Assembly: GCA_002482505.1 (NCBI GenBank)
Contig: DLGD01000012.1
Span: forward strand, 59,205-123,204
Direction: 5' to 3'
Length of the DNA: 64,000 nt
From: Christensenella sp. UBA7703
GTDB lineage: Bacteria > Bacillota > Clostridia > Christensenellales > CAG-138
This document shows positions 45,192 to 53,924 of the stretch, one piece after another. Under the pieces are notes generated by a model, which did not search any database, was not told the origin of the DNA, and saw only the letters and a list, made by a program, of their open reading frames with translations. Both the position numbers and the translations under genes were made by a program. The stretch's first letter is position 1. Each line of letters starts with the position of its first letter.

Positions 45192-45345
45192 GCGCGTTTT
45201 GATGGTTCCGTTTCTAAGCAGATATTGGGTGGTGATTTGCGGTGGTTGCCGCAAAAGAGAGTTGCAATTACAGTCGGTTTGCTACCTATTACGATACACG
45301 CTCTTTCGATTTCTGTAAAGCGCGGGCAACCTGCCTGCCGCAAGC

Positions 45346-45374
45346 AAAACCCGCCCGGGCTGCCCGCGGGCGGG
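45346..45374 (-). terminator. Terminator of the GntR-family gene
   Basis: CCCGCCCG pairs with CGGGCGGG; on the minus strand GTTTTG follows the stem. It lies about 25 bases after the gene's stop. Confidence 0.65.
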
Positions 45375-45397
45375 GATTTTTGCGTGAGAAAAATTGT

Positions 45398-46093
45398 TTA
45401 TCCGTGATAAAGCTTCTTGAGCGCGGTTGTGCCATGCAGGATACATAGGCGGACGTTTTGAGCACTGGCTTCCGCGTCATGCGCTTCAAGAGAGCGCACA
45501 AGCGATTCGTGCAATTTGGCGGACTTCGGAATATCCGGCGCCAGGGTCAGGTGCTGGCGAATCAGCCGCGAAATCGTGCCCTCAAAGCTCTTAAAGGTCA
45601 TTGCATACACGGCGTTGCCGGAATATTGCGTGAGCAGGTAATGAAACTTCACAAGCGGATCGACCGCGTCAAGCGGGACGGAAACGTTTTTCACGCACTG
45701 GGAGAGCACGCGCAGGGTCTCGATTTCGTCGGCTGTTGCATGAAGGCTTGCCAACCGCGCGCATTCGCTCTCGATGAGCACGCGCAGATCCACAAGATTG
45801 CAAAACAACGGATAATCGAGGCGGAAGCTGTCGCAGTTCATCAGCGCGCTGAGCACCTGCAAGGTGCCGTTCTTCTTATAGTCGGCAATGATGCTGCCCT
45901 GCCGCGGGATGATGCGGATAAACCCTTGATTCGATAGTTCTAGGATGCCGGTGTTGACCAGAGAGCGGCTGACGCCGAGTTCCTGCGCGAGTTCGCGCTC
46001 CGGCGGCAACTGCTGGCCAATCTGATATTCCCCGGAGAATATCTTTTGCTGCATCGCATGGACAAACGACTTCTTTAAGCCTTCTTGTTTCAT
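45398..46093 (-). CDS. GntR-family transcriptional regulator (FadR subfamily)
   Basis: A 231-residue regulator. The winged-helix domain is in residues 10-75, with GEYQIGQQLPPERELAQELGVSRSLVNTGILELSNQGFIRIIPRQGSII, the GntR DNA-binding signature. The C-terminal FCD domain (about 95-225) is all-helical with DLRVLIESECARLA and the HxxL type metal/ligand residues typical of sensors of small carboxylates. It may repress a nearby gene or itself: AACCGGTT, a perfect 8-base palindrome, lies at 46105-46112 just upstream of the start. Weak ribosome site. Confidence 0.88.
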   Translation of the reverse strand: MKQEGLKKSFVHAMQQKIFSGEYQIGQQLPPERELAQELGVSRSLVNTGILELSNQGFIRIIPRQGSIIADYKKNGTLQVLSALMNCDSFRLDYPLFCNLVDLRVLIESECARLASLHATADEIETLRVLSQCVKNVSVPLDAVDPLVKFHYLLTQYSGNAVYAMTFKSFEGTISRLIRQHLTLAPDIPKSAKLHESLVRSLEAHDAEASAQNVRLCILHGTTALKKLYHG

Positions 46094-46244
46094 AGTATTC
46101 TGTTAACCGGTTGGCTTCCTTCCTGATTGTTTGGCTGCGGCGCAATAAACCCGCGTTTCGCACGGGGGAATGCTCTCCGCAGCACATGGTATTTATACAG
46201 GCAAGCGCTTCGTTTGCGCTTGTGGGGAAGCAATGTCGGGGGAT

Positions 46245-46931
46245 TTAGCGCATCAACGCGATGGTCAGGCAAATACAAACCTGGCCCAAATAGTAGAGCG
46301 AGAGGTTCAGTGCCCGAAAGGACGGATACGCTTTCTTTCCGAACTGGTTGAACACCAGAAACACATCGCTTGCGGCAAAGAGCAGCGCGCCTGCCGCAAA
46401 GACTGCGCGGCCGGGACTCAGCGGCGCCAGCACAAAGAGCGCAACGCAGACGCAAGCCATCAGGAACACCACGCAAAGATACACAATGCCAAAGACCTTG
46501 ATTGCGCCGGAAACCTCTATGCGGGCAAGCACAAAGCGAATCAGCACAAAGGAGAGCGCGGCAGCGATCGGCAGCGCATACAATAGCGCCATCGGGTCAA
46601 GGCCGATCAGCGCGACGAGATAGGCGATATGCCCCAACAGGAACGCGCCGATGCCGAAGAGGAAGATCAGCCGCGCACGCCCTGTGAGCAGAAAGCGAAG
46701 GTTGAGGCAGACATCGCCGATTGCGCCGAGCATCAGCCCGAGCACGATCATCCGCCCGAACGACGGCAGGAAGGCCAGGGAAAACGCGACAAAACCGGCA
46801 AGTACAAAGAGCAGCGATGCACCGGCCTTGAGCAGCAGCGCCGCGAGCAAATGCTGCTTGCGCTCCTGTACGATAAAAATCGCCTCTATCACACAGCCGA
46901 AAAGGAGCAGGGCAAGCAGATATGCCATCAT
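46245..46931 (-). CDS. YhhN-family membrane protein (lysoplasmalogenase-like)
   Basis: A 228-residue protein with eight membrane helices. The family motifs GAIGDVCLNL and FAASDVFLVFNQFGKK, each with an Asp in the membrane, match TMEM86/YhhN proteins, some of which hydrolyse lysoplasmalogens. Anaerobic Clostridia often have plasmalogen lipids, which fits, but the substrate here is not shown. GGGAGG precedes two adjacent ATG codons (46931 and 46928). A promoter with an operator-like palindrome lies at 47010-47028. A weak hairpin follows the gene at 46202-46222. Confidence 0.85.
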   Translation of the reverse strand: MMAYLLALLLFGCVIEAIFIVQERKQHLLAALLLKAGASLLFVLAGFVAFSLAFLPSFGRMIVLGLMLGAIGDVCLNLRFLLTGRARLIFLFGIGAFLLGHIAYLVALIGLDPMALLYALPIAAALSFVLIRFVLARIEVSGAIKVFGIVYLCVVFLMACVCVALFVLAPLSPGRAVFAAGALLFAASDVFLVFNQFGKKAYPSFRALNLSLYYLGQVCICLTIALMR

Positions 46932-47450
46932 AAAACTGCCCTCCCGGTTGAAAACTGTACTGCAAAACGACTGCATAAAGGCGATTGATAAAGACGACCT
47001 ATGTAACAAAGTATAACAGTGTTAACACGCATTTTCAAGCAGAAGCACCAAAATATCGCTGTTTTATTGAGGATATACTGTGTTTTCCTTGCCAGGTGGT
47101 GCGAGCTTCAACCGATTGAAGAAAATGCAATTGCATAATACGTTATTTTATGCGTATAGATACACAATAAAACAGTATCCGGCAGACGAACGAATGTGAT
47201 TTGCAAGATAACGACCCAATTGCCTTGCGGCGGGTTGCGGCGCTGTCTGTGCAGGGATCAACAATATCCTGTTTCCAACATATGATATTTTCTGCCTACT
47301 GTAAAGAGTTTTTCTGCGCGATCTTTAAAAATGTTTTGGAACAGCTGAAAAGCGGTGTTTTTCAGCAAGGATAAAAGAGGGGCTCTATCACAACGCCTCC
47401 CGGGAAAAAGCCGGGAGGCGCATAGGAAGTCTTTGCTTGTGTGCTTGCTT
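46932..47450. other. Intergenic region, no gene seen
   Basis: About 500 bases between the YhhN and superoxide reductase genes, both on the minus strand. It holds the YhhN promoter (47010-47028), an 11-base perfect inverted repeat CTGTTTTATTG/CAATAAAACAG (47059-47069 and 47165-47175), a 12-base palindrome ATGCAATTGCAT near 47128 and a GC hairpin (47394-47420) that probably ends the superoxide reductase transcript. The middle is A/T-rich. No open frame with a ribosome site is convincing. Confidence 0.6.
47010..47028 (-). promoter_or_regulatory. YhhN promoter with palindromic operator candidate
   Basis: On the minus strand TGT-TATACT (TATACT at 47010-47015) is an extended -10. The perfect palindrome GTGTTAACAC (47019-47028) sits in the spacer just upstream, where a repressor would block polymerase. 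Confidence 0.5.
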
Positions 47451-47834
47451 TTACAGCGTCGCTTTCCAGAGGCCGTGGAGGTTGCAATATTCGAAGGCCG
47501 CGATGACCTTTGCGCCGCCAAGCGCAAACACTGCTTCGGGTTTGCCGCCAACGGTGAGGCATTTACGCATGCCGCCGTCGTCCGTTTGCAGATAGATCCA
47601 CGCGATGTGGTGTTCTTCCAGCATCGGATGATCGACGCTGCCGACGTGGACGGTCGCTTTATCGCCTTCCACCTTGATGACGGGTACGTGCTTTTCCTGG
47701 CTCGCGTCCACGCTGCCGGGGATGAGCTCGGTCATGTGCTGGCCGCAGCAGGTCATCGGCGCGCCGGAAGAGTGAATCATGCCAACGAGGTTGCCGCAGA
47801 TGTCGCAGCGGAAGAAACGGGTTTCACAAGTCAT
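47451..47834 (-). CDS. dfx: Desulfoferrodoxin (superoxide reductase)
   Basis: A 127-residue protein. The N-terminal desulforedoxin-like domain has FRCDICGN and CCGQHM, the four-cysteine iron centre I. The C-terminal domain has EKHVP, HPMLEEHHIAWIYL and the late EYCNLHGLW, which provide the His4-Cys iron centre II and its gating Glu. It reduces superoxide to peroxide without making oxygen, suited to an anaerobe. AAGGAGG precedes the ATG at 47834. The Crp-type regulator gene diverges from it. Confidence 0.95.
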   Translation of the reverse strand: MTCETRFFRCDICGNLVGMIHSSGAPMTCCGQHMTELIPGSVDASQEKHVPVIKVEGDKATVHVGSVDHPMLEEHHIAWIYLQTDDGGMRKCLTVGGKPEAVFALGGAKVIAAFEYCNLHGLWKATL

Positions 47835-48242
47835 GATGAAGTTCCTCCTTGATTTGTTGTTTGTATTTTTTGTTCGATTGCTGAATAATCCGTGGTTGCG
47901 GGATACGCCGCATGGAATGAATACGAAAGCTGTTTGCCCGGCGGAACTTGCCGCCCGACTTTGAGGGATTCTATCATGTATGATACAACGATTCCGTAAC
48001 CATGTCACTATATAATAATAATTCCTGTTAGCGACATATATACGTGTTAATACTATTATACGAAGTTATGCGTGAAAATGCCAGTCAATCCAAAAAAGTT
48101 TGATGATTCCAACCTCTTTTGCCACATTTGAGGGAAAAGAAGACATTCATTCGTCAGTGGGAACCTTTTTTTGCGAAAAATTCATCACCAACGCAAACAA
48201 AACAGGTTATAATCAGACAAGAGATCATTCGGGAGGGACAGC
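47835..48242. promoter_or_regulatory. Divergent region between superoxide reductase and Crp-family genes
   Basis: About 400 bases with no convincing gene. A TATAAT lies at 48208-48213, 30 bases before the regulator, without a clear -35. The middle (about 48000-48070) is A/T-rich. I found no good palindrome that would identify an operator. Confidence 0.4.
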
Positions 48243-48899
48243 ATGGGACTCGACGCATATCTGCCAATCTGGAAACAGCTCACAAAGGAAGACCAGCAGG
48301 CGCTGGAGAACGCCGCAGTGTTTCGCAGCGTGCCGAAGGGTACGATCATTCATAACGGCTCGGCGGACTGCATCGGCGTGCTGGTCATCAAAGGCGGGCT
48401 GCTGCGTTCCTATATTGTCTCGGATGAGGGCAAAGAGGTCACGCTCTATCGTTTGTTGGAGCGGGATATCTGCCTGTTTTCCGCGGCGTGCATGATGTCC
48501 AGCATTCGCTTTGAGGTTACGATTGAAACCGAGAAGGATTCCGACGTTTGGCTGATTCAGACGGAGACCTACAACGCGGTCATGCAGCGCAGCGCACCGC
48601 TGGCCAACTATACCTGTCAGGTGCTGGCTTCCCGTTTTTCCGAGGTGATGTGGCTGATGGATCAGATTCTCTTCAAGCGCTTTGATTCGAGGCTTGCGAC
48701 CTTCCTGCTCGAAGAGAGCACGATTGAGGACTGCGACACGCTGGAGATTACGCACGAGAAGATTGCAAACCACATGGGCACCGCGCGCGAGGTGGTGACC
48801 CGCATGCTCAAGTATTTTCAGGAAGAGGGCATGGTCTCGCTCACGCGAGGCGGGGTGACGATTGTCAACCGCGCCAAGCTCGACGCAAAGGCGGGGTAA
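48243..48899 (+). CDS. Crp/Fnr-family transcriptional regulator
   Basis: A 218-residue protein. Residues about 10-130 form a cNMP-binding-type beta-roll (SVPKGTIIHNGSADCIGVLVIKGGLLRSYI) and the C-terminal 70 residues a winged helix (TLEITHEKIANHMGTAREVVTRMLKYFQEEGMVSLTRGGVTIVN). No Fnr-type cysteine cluster is present at the N-terminus, so a bound metabolite rather than an Fe-S cluster is the likelier signal. It diverges from the superoxide reductase gene, and control of that gene is a reasonable guess. GGGAGG lies just before the ATG. Confidence 0.9.
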   Translation: MGLDAYLPIWKQLTKEDQQALENAAVFRSVPKGTIIHNGSADCIGVLVIKGGLLRSYIVSDEGKEVTLYRLLERDICLFSAACMMSSIRFEVTIETEKDSDVWLIQTETYNAVMQRSAPLANYTCQVLASRFSEVMWLMDQILFKRFDSRLATFLLEESTIEDCDTLEITHEKIANHMGTAREVVTRMLKYFQEEGMVSLTRGGVTIVNRAKLDAKAG

Positions 48900-49263
48900 A
48901 GGCCGGTTTCGCTTTGCAAGTCAACGCAAACGAAAATTGAATATAACAAGAATTCGGCGAAAGGGGCTGTCCAGAAATGGATCGCTCCTTTTTTGTATGT
49001 ATGCGGTGGGAATGCGGGCGGATGAAATGTATCCCCAAAGCCTATTTGCGGGTGTTATTTGGTTCGGGCGGATGCCCCTACAGAGCCCGCGTTGTATGGC
49101 GGGTGAATTTGTGAGAGATTTTATTTGAATCGAACACGACGTTTGTTTGAGGATTGGCTCAAGCCACCTGCACGGGCGGATAGCATCCGCCCGTGTGCAA
49201 CACATACCGCAAAGCGCCGTCCGGGTGGAGCCGGGCGGCGCTTGTTGCGTTGCTTGCAGTTTC
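48900..49263. other. Intergenic region with hairpins, no gene seen
   Basis: Between the Crp-family gene and thioredoxin (convergent). It contains a perfect 11-bp hairpin CACGGGCGGAT-AGC-ATCCGCCCGTG (49171-49195) and a GC hairpin at 49211-49242 that probably ends trxA transcription. A phrase GGGCGGATG recurs near 49018, 49057 and in the hairpin. No convincing coding frame. Confidence 0.6.
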
Positions 49264-49572
49264 TTACGGGATCAAGGAGAGAATCTGGGGTTTGGGACGG
49301 GCGCCTGCGGTCTGGTTAACCACCTTGCCGTCCTTCATGACGATGAGCGTGGGGATGCTCATGACGCCAAATTTGGCTGCGAGTTCGGGCTGTTCGTCTA
49401 CGTTGACTTTGCCGACCTTCAGGTCTGCCCGCTCGTTTGCAATCTCGTCGATGATGGGGGAAACAATGCGGCAGGGGCCGCACCAGCTTGCCCAGAAGTC
49501 GAGGAGTACGGGTTTCGTTTCTTTTAAAACTTCTGCATCGAAGTTGTCCTTCGTGATAACTTTAACGGACAT
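49264..49572 (-). CDS. trxA: Thioredoxin
   Basis: A 102-residue protein with the FWASWCGPCR active site (WCGPC, about residues 27-31), the cis-Pro segment SIPTLIVMKDGK and the normal thioredoxin length. It reduces protein disulfides in the cytosol. The start at 49572 follows AAAGGAG; an earlier in-frame ATG lies upstream of the ribosome site. No thioredoxin reductase is adjacent. Confidence 0.96.
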   Translation of the reverse strand: MSVKVITKDNFDAEVLKETKPVLLDFWASWCGPCRIVSPIIDEIANERADLKVGKVNVDEQPELAAKFGVMSIPTLIVMKDGKVVNQTAGARPKPQILSLIP

Positions 49573-49710
49573 TGTCGTTGCTCCTTTGCTCTTGATGATA
49601 TAATTGTACAAAAGTCGACTGATCGAAACAGTGACTATGTTACACTAAAAACGCGCAAAGGACGGGCTTTTTTGCGGAGATTTCGTTACGATAACCGGAG
49701 GAAGAGATCA

Positions 49711-50175
49711 ATGAAAGTCGTGATTCTTTTTGGCGACTATGCCGTGGGGAAAAAAACAATAGCAACATATCTCTGCGCGATAACCGGGTTTCGATTTTAT
49801 GAAAGTTCGCGTACACAGGAGCAACGGGGGTTCGTCATTCCAGTTCTCTGGTGCTTTGACCAACCCAATGGCGGCGTTCAGGTTCAATCCTATGAAACCT
49901 TCTTTACAAACGCGGGCGTGGAGGTTTGCTTTGCAGAACTGACTGCGGAGTATGAAACACTTCTGCAGCGCAACCGCGATAAGCTGGCGCAGGAAATGCA
50001 CGACGATTCGATTGATCTAGAGATGTCGGAGAAAGATTATTTTTGGCATACCGATGAGTTTCGCTATACTTCGTTTCCCGGAGAGTTGCCAGGCAAGCGC
50101 TATTTCCGGTTGGATACCACCAACCTTTCGCCGGAAGAAGCGGCATACCGCATCCGTGAGGCATTCCAGCTGTAA
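49711..50175 (+). CDS. P-loop protein of unknown function
   Basis: A 154-residue protein beginning MKVVILFGDYAVGKKTIATYL, a Walker A motif (GDYAVGKKT, residues 8-16) like small nucleotide-binding kinases. A strand VEVCFAELTAEYE in the middle and the C-terminal LDTTNLSPEEAAYRI resemble AAA/kinase-type P-loop proteins of the shikimate kinase size. I do not know its substrate. It is preceded by GGAGGAAGAG and an extended -10 (TGT-TACACT, 49638-49646). It stands alone between thioredoxin and the hut operon; the hairpin near 50229-50245 may be its terminator. Confidence 0.75.
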   Translation: MKVVILFGDYAVGKKTIATYLCAITGFRFYESSRTQEQRGFVIPVLWCFDQPNGGVQVQSYETFFTNAGVEVCFAELTAEYETLLQRNRDKLAQEMHDDSIDLEMSEKDYFWHTDEFRYTSFPGELPGKRYFRLDTTNLSPEEAAYRIREAFQL

Positions 50176-50275
50176 GCAGCATATTCGCGTTTATGCACTT
50201 TAACGCGTTAAAACAGCACACAGAAAAAGCCGAAAATCGGCTTGATTCTGCAGGCGTGAAATTTGCCGTTCTGTA

Positions 50276-50304
50276 TTGACGTGGATGATTATGCAGGATA
50301 GACT
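50276..50304 (+). promoter_or_regulatory. Promoter of the hut operon
   Basis: TTGACG (50276-50281), 17-base spacer, TAGACT (50299-50304). The start would be near 50311, so in-frame ATG codons at or before 50291 cannot be used by hutH. Confidence 0.6.
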
Positions 50305-50347
50305 CAGTTTATCCGAAGGAATATACAAAGAGTACGGAGTGCATCAC

Positions 50348-51871
50348 ATGATCGAATTAAACGGAGCAACGTTGACCATAGACGAGGTCGTCCGCGTTTG
50401 CCGCGCAGGCGAACAGGCCGAGATTCCGCAGGAGGCGCGGCTTGCCATCAACCATTCCCGCGCGCATGTGGAGGCGATGCTCAAAAGCGGCGAGGCGGTC
50501 TACGGACTTACCACCGGCTTTGGCAAATTCTCTGAAAAGCGCATTGCGGACGAAGACGCGGCGAAACTCCAGCGTAATCTGATCATCAGCCATGCTTGCG
50601 GCACGGGTGAACCCCTGCCGACGGAAGCAGTGCGCGGCGTGATGCTCCTTCGCCTTAACGCGCTGGCGAGCGGCTTCTCCGGCATCCGTCTTTCTACGAT
50701 GGAGACGTTGCTTGCGATGCTGAACGCGGGTGTGCATCCGATTATCCCCGAAAAAGGCAGCCTCGGCGCAAGCGGGGATCTTGTCCCGCTGGCGCATATG
50801 GTGTTGCCGCTCATCGGCTTGGGGCAGGCGGAATATCGCGGCGAGATTTTGCCCGGCGCGGAGGCGATGCGGCGCGCGGGAATCGAACCCGTACAGCTCG
50901 CGGCAAAAGAAGGCCTCGCGCTGATCAACGGCACACAGGTGATGACCGCAATCGGCGCGCTCTGCGTCTATGACGCGATGCAGCTGAGTAAAAACGCGGA
51001 TATCATCGCGTCGCTTACCTGCGAAGCGCAAGGCTGCATCACAAAGGCGTTCGATCCGCGGGTCCACCTGCTGCGCGGGCACGCGGGACAGATCGCCTGC
51101 GCGGAAAACCTGAGAAACATCCTTTCCGGCAGTCAGCTTTCCGGCGAGAACATCCCCGGCAAGGTGCAGGACGCCTATTCGATTCGCTGCATTCCGCAGA
51201 TTCACGGCGCAAGCCGGGACGCGGTGTGTTATGTCTACGAGGCGGTCAGCCGCGAGATTAACGCGGTGACCGACAACCCGCTGATCTTCCCCAAGGAAGG
51301 CGATGTCATCTCCGGCGGCAATTTCCACGGGCAGCCAATGGCGCTGGCGTTCGACTTTCTCGCGATTGCGCTAGCGGAGTTTGCAAACGTGTCCGAGCGG
51401 CGGACGGAGCGGCTGGTCAACCCCGCGCTCAACAACGGCTTGCCCGCATTCCTCGCGCCAAACGGCGGCTTAAACAGCGGGTTTATGATCGCGCAATACG
51501 CGGCAGCCGCGCTGGTTTCCGAAAACAAGGTGCTCGCGCATCCGGCGAGTGTGGATTCGATTCCGTCCTCCGCCAATCAGGAGGATCACGTCAGCATGGG
51601 CACCATCGCGGCGCGAAAAGCGGTCGAGATACTCAAAAACACCCAGCGCGTGCTGGCGATCGAGCTCTTTGCTGCAGGACAGGCAGCAGGATTGACGGGA
51701 GAAAGCAAGCTCTCTCCCGCAACGCACGCGGCGTATACCGTGCTTCGCGCCGAAGTACCGATGGTCGAGCAGGATATTTTGATGTATGAGCAGATGGCAA
51801 AATGCGAACGGATCGTGATCGAAAACCGGTTGATCCCCGCCGTGGAAGCCATCACAGGCGAACTGAACTAA
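50348..51871 (+). CDS. hutH: Histidine ammonia-lyase
   Basis: A 507-residue enzyme, the usual HutH length. The MIO prosthetic group forms from Ala-Ser-Gly in GSLGASGDLVPLAHM. YGLTTGFGKF near residue 57, NGTQVM, QDAYSIRCIPQIHG and SANQEDHVSMG are further signatures. It removes ammonia from histidine to give urocanate in the cytosol. GGAG lies eight bases before the ATG at 50348. First gene of hutH-hutU-ftcD-hutI, all on this strand with gaps of 4 to 66 bases. Confidence 0.96.
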   Translation: MIELNGATLTIDEVVRVCRAGEQAEIPQEARLAINHSRAHVEAMLKSGEAVYGLTTGFGKFSEKRIADEDAAKLQRNLIISHACGTGEPLPTEAVRGVMLLRLNALASGFSGIRLSTMETLLAMLNAGVHPIIPEKGSLGASGDLVPLAHMVLPLIGLGQAEYRGEILPGAEAMRRAGIEPVQLAAKEGLALINGTQVMTAIGALCVYDAMQLSKNADIIASLTCEAQGCITKAFDPRVHLLRGHAGQIACAENLRNILSGSQLSGENIPGKVQDAYSIRCIPQIHGASRDAVCYVYEAVSREINAVTDNPLIFPKEGDVISGGNFHGQPMALAFDFLAIALAEFANVSERRTERLVNPALNNGLPAFLAPNGGLNSGFMIAQYAAAALVSENKVLAHPASVDSIPSSANQEDHVSMGTIAARKAVEILKNTQRVLAIELFAAGQAAGLTGESKLSPATHAAYTVLRAEVPMVEQDILMYEQMAKCERIVIENRLIPAVEAITGELN

Positions 51872-51892
51872 CGTAAGCGAGGAGACACGGCG

Positions 51893-53920
51893 ATGAGAGA
51901 CACAGCAACCGCGCACGCACAGACGATCTGCCTCGGCAGCGAACTGCCCAATATGCCCGCGTTTGACCCAGCAAAACGCCGCGCGCCGGATCGTGGCTTT
52001 CGCCTGAGTTCCGCGCAAACGCGGCAGGCGCTCAAAAACGTCCTGCGCTACGTGCCGGAATCACTCCACGAAACGCTTGCGCCGGAGTTTTTGCAGGAGC
52101 TGAAAACCCGCGGGCGTGTTTATGCCTACCGCTATCGTCCCGAAGGGCGCATCTATGGTAAGCCCATTGAATCGTATAAAGGCAAGTGTCTCGCCGGGCG
52201 CGCTTTGCAGGTGATGATCGACAACAACCTCGATTTTGACGTGGCGCTGTACCCGTACGAACTCGTCACCTATGGCGAGACGGGGCAGGTCTGCCAGAAC
52301 TGGCTGCAATATCGCCTGATCAAGAAATATTTAGAAGAACTCACGGACGAACAGACGCTGGTGTTGGAGTCCGGGCATCCCGTTGGTCTCTTTCCGAGCA
52401 AACCCGATGCCCCGCGCGTAATCCTCACCAACGCGCTGATGGTCGGCATGTTTGATAACCCCGACGATTGGGAGATCGCCGAGCAAATGGGCGTTGCCAA
52501 CTATGGGCAGATGACCGCCGGCGGCTGGATGTATATTGGCCCGCAAGGCATCGTCCACGGCACGTTTAACACGATTCTCGGCGTCGGGCGCAAGTATCTC
52601 GGCGTTTCGTCGGAAGGGGATCTCAAGGGCAAGGTATTCGTTTCCTCCGGCCTCGGCGGCATGAGCGGCGCGCAACCCAAGGCCGCAACCATCGCGGGCG
52701 CGGTCGGCGTGTTTGCGGAGGTGGACTACTCCCGCATCCAGACCCGCCTCGACCAGGGCTGGGTCAACCTTGTTTCGAGCGATCTGGGCGAAGTCTTCTC
52801 CCGCGCGGAACAGGCAAGAGCGGCGGGCGAGCCCGTCTCGATTGCCTACCACGGCAATATTGTTGACTTGCTGGAGGCGGCTATCGTGCGCAATTTCGCC
52901 ATCGATCTGCTCAGCGACCAGACCTCTTGCCACAACGCCTACAACGGCGGCTATTGTCCGGCGGGGCTGACGTTTGACGAACGAACCGAGCTGCTGCATC
53001 GCGACCGCGCGGCGTTTGCGGGGCGGGTCGATGCGTCGCTGAGGCGGCACTTTGACGCGATTGTTGCGCTGAGTAACCGCGGCACACGCTTCTTTGACTA
53101 TGGCAACTCCTTCCTCAAGGCGGTGTTTGACGCGGGCGTAGTGGAAGTTTCGAAAAACGGCGTGGACGCAAAGGATGGCTTTGTCTTTCCGTCCTATGTT
53201 GAGGATGTCATGGGTCCGCTCTTGTTTGACTATGGCTATGGCCCGTTTCGCTGGGTGTGCCTGAGCGGGAAACACGAGGATCTCGTCCGGACCGACCGTG
53301 CGGCGATGGACTGCATTGATCCCGCGCGCTGTTGGCAGGATCGGGACAATCACGCCTGGATTCGGGACGCGGAGCGCAATCAGCTTGTCGTCGGCACCGA
53401 GGCGAGAATTCTGTATCAGGACGAAGAAGGCAGATGCCGCATCGCGCTGAAGTTTAACGACATGGTGCGGCGCGGCGAGATCGGCCCCGTGATGCTCGGG
53501 CGCGACCATCACGACGTCTCCGGCACGGATTCGCCGTTTCGCGAGACCGCGAACATCAAGGACGGAAGCAACGTGATGGCGGACATGGCGGTGCAGTGCT
53601 TCGCGGGCAACGCCGCGCGGGGCATGACGCTCTGCGCGCTCCATAACGGCGGAGGGGTCGGCATCGGCAAAGCGATCAACGGCGGATTCGGCCTGCTGCT
53701 GGACGGAAGCAGCCGTGTGGACGAGATCATCCAGAGCGCGATGAGCTGGGACGTGATGGGCGGCGTTGCGCGCCGCAGCTGGGCGGGTAACCCGGGCGCG
53801 TATGCAACCGCCGCGCGATACAATGAACGGGAAAGCAAGAGAGCGCACATTACCTTGCCGTATTTGGCGGATGACGCGCTATTAGATCGAGTATTAGAAG
53901 AAAAGAATGAGGGGAAATAA
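51893..53920 (+). CDS. hutU: Urocanate hydratase
   Basis: A 675-residue urocanase of the longer type found in Bacteroidetes and Clostridia. Motifs are MTAGGWMYIGPQGIVHGT, VFVSSGLGGMSGAQPKA (NAD+-binding), the SCHNAYNGGYCPAG segment and the HNGGGVGIGKAINGG end. It hydrates urocanate to imidazolonepropionate with NAD+ as electrophile. GAGGAG lies upstream of the ATG. Second gene of the hut operon; ftcD starts 4 bases after its stop. Confidence 0.96.
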   Translation: MRDTATAHAQTICLGSELPNMPAFDPAKRRAPDRGFRLSSAQTRQALKNVLRYVPESLHETLAPEFLQELKTRGRVYAYRYRPEGRIYGKPIESYKGKCLAGRALQVMIDNNLDFDVALYPYELVTYGETGQVCQNWLQYRLIKKYLEELTDEQTLVLESGHPVGLFPSKPDAPRVILTNALMVGMFDNPDDWEIAEQMGVANYGQMTAGGWMYIGPQGIVHGTFNTILGVGRKYLGVSSEGDLKGKVFVSSGLGGMSGAQPKAATIAGAVGVFAEVDYSRIQTRLDQGWVNLVSSDLGEVFSRAEQARAAGEPVSIAYHGNIVDLLEAAIVRNFAIDLLSDQTSCHNAYNGGYCPAGLTFDERTELLHRDRAAFAGRVDASLRRHFDAIVALSNRGTRFFDYGNSFLKAVFDAGVVEVSKNGVDAKDGFVFPSYVEDVMGPLLFDYGYGPFRWVCLSGKHEDLVRTDRAAMDCIDPARCWQDRDNHAWIRDAERNQLVVGTEARILYQDEEGRCRIALKFNDMVRRGEIGPVMLGRDHHDVSGTDSPFRETANIKDGSNVMADMAVQCFAGNAARGMTLCALHNGGGVGIGKAINGGFGLLLDGSSRVDEIIQSAMSWDVMGGVARRSWAGNPGAYATAARYNERESKRAHITLPYLADDALLDRVLEEKNEGK

Positions 53921-53924
53921 GACG

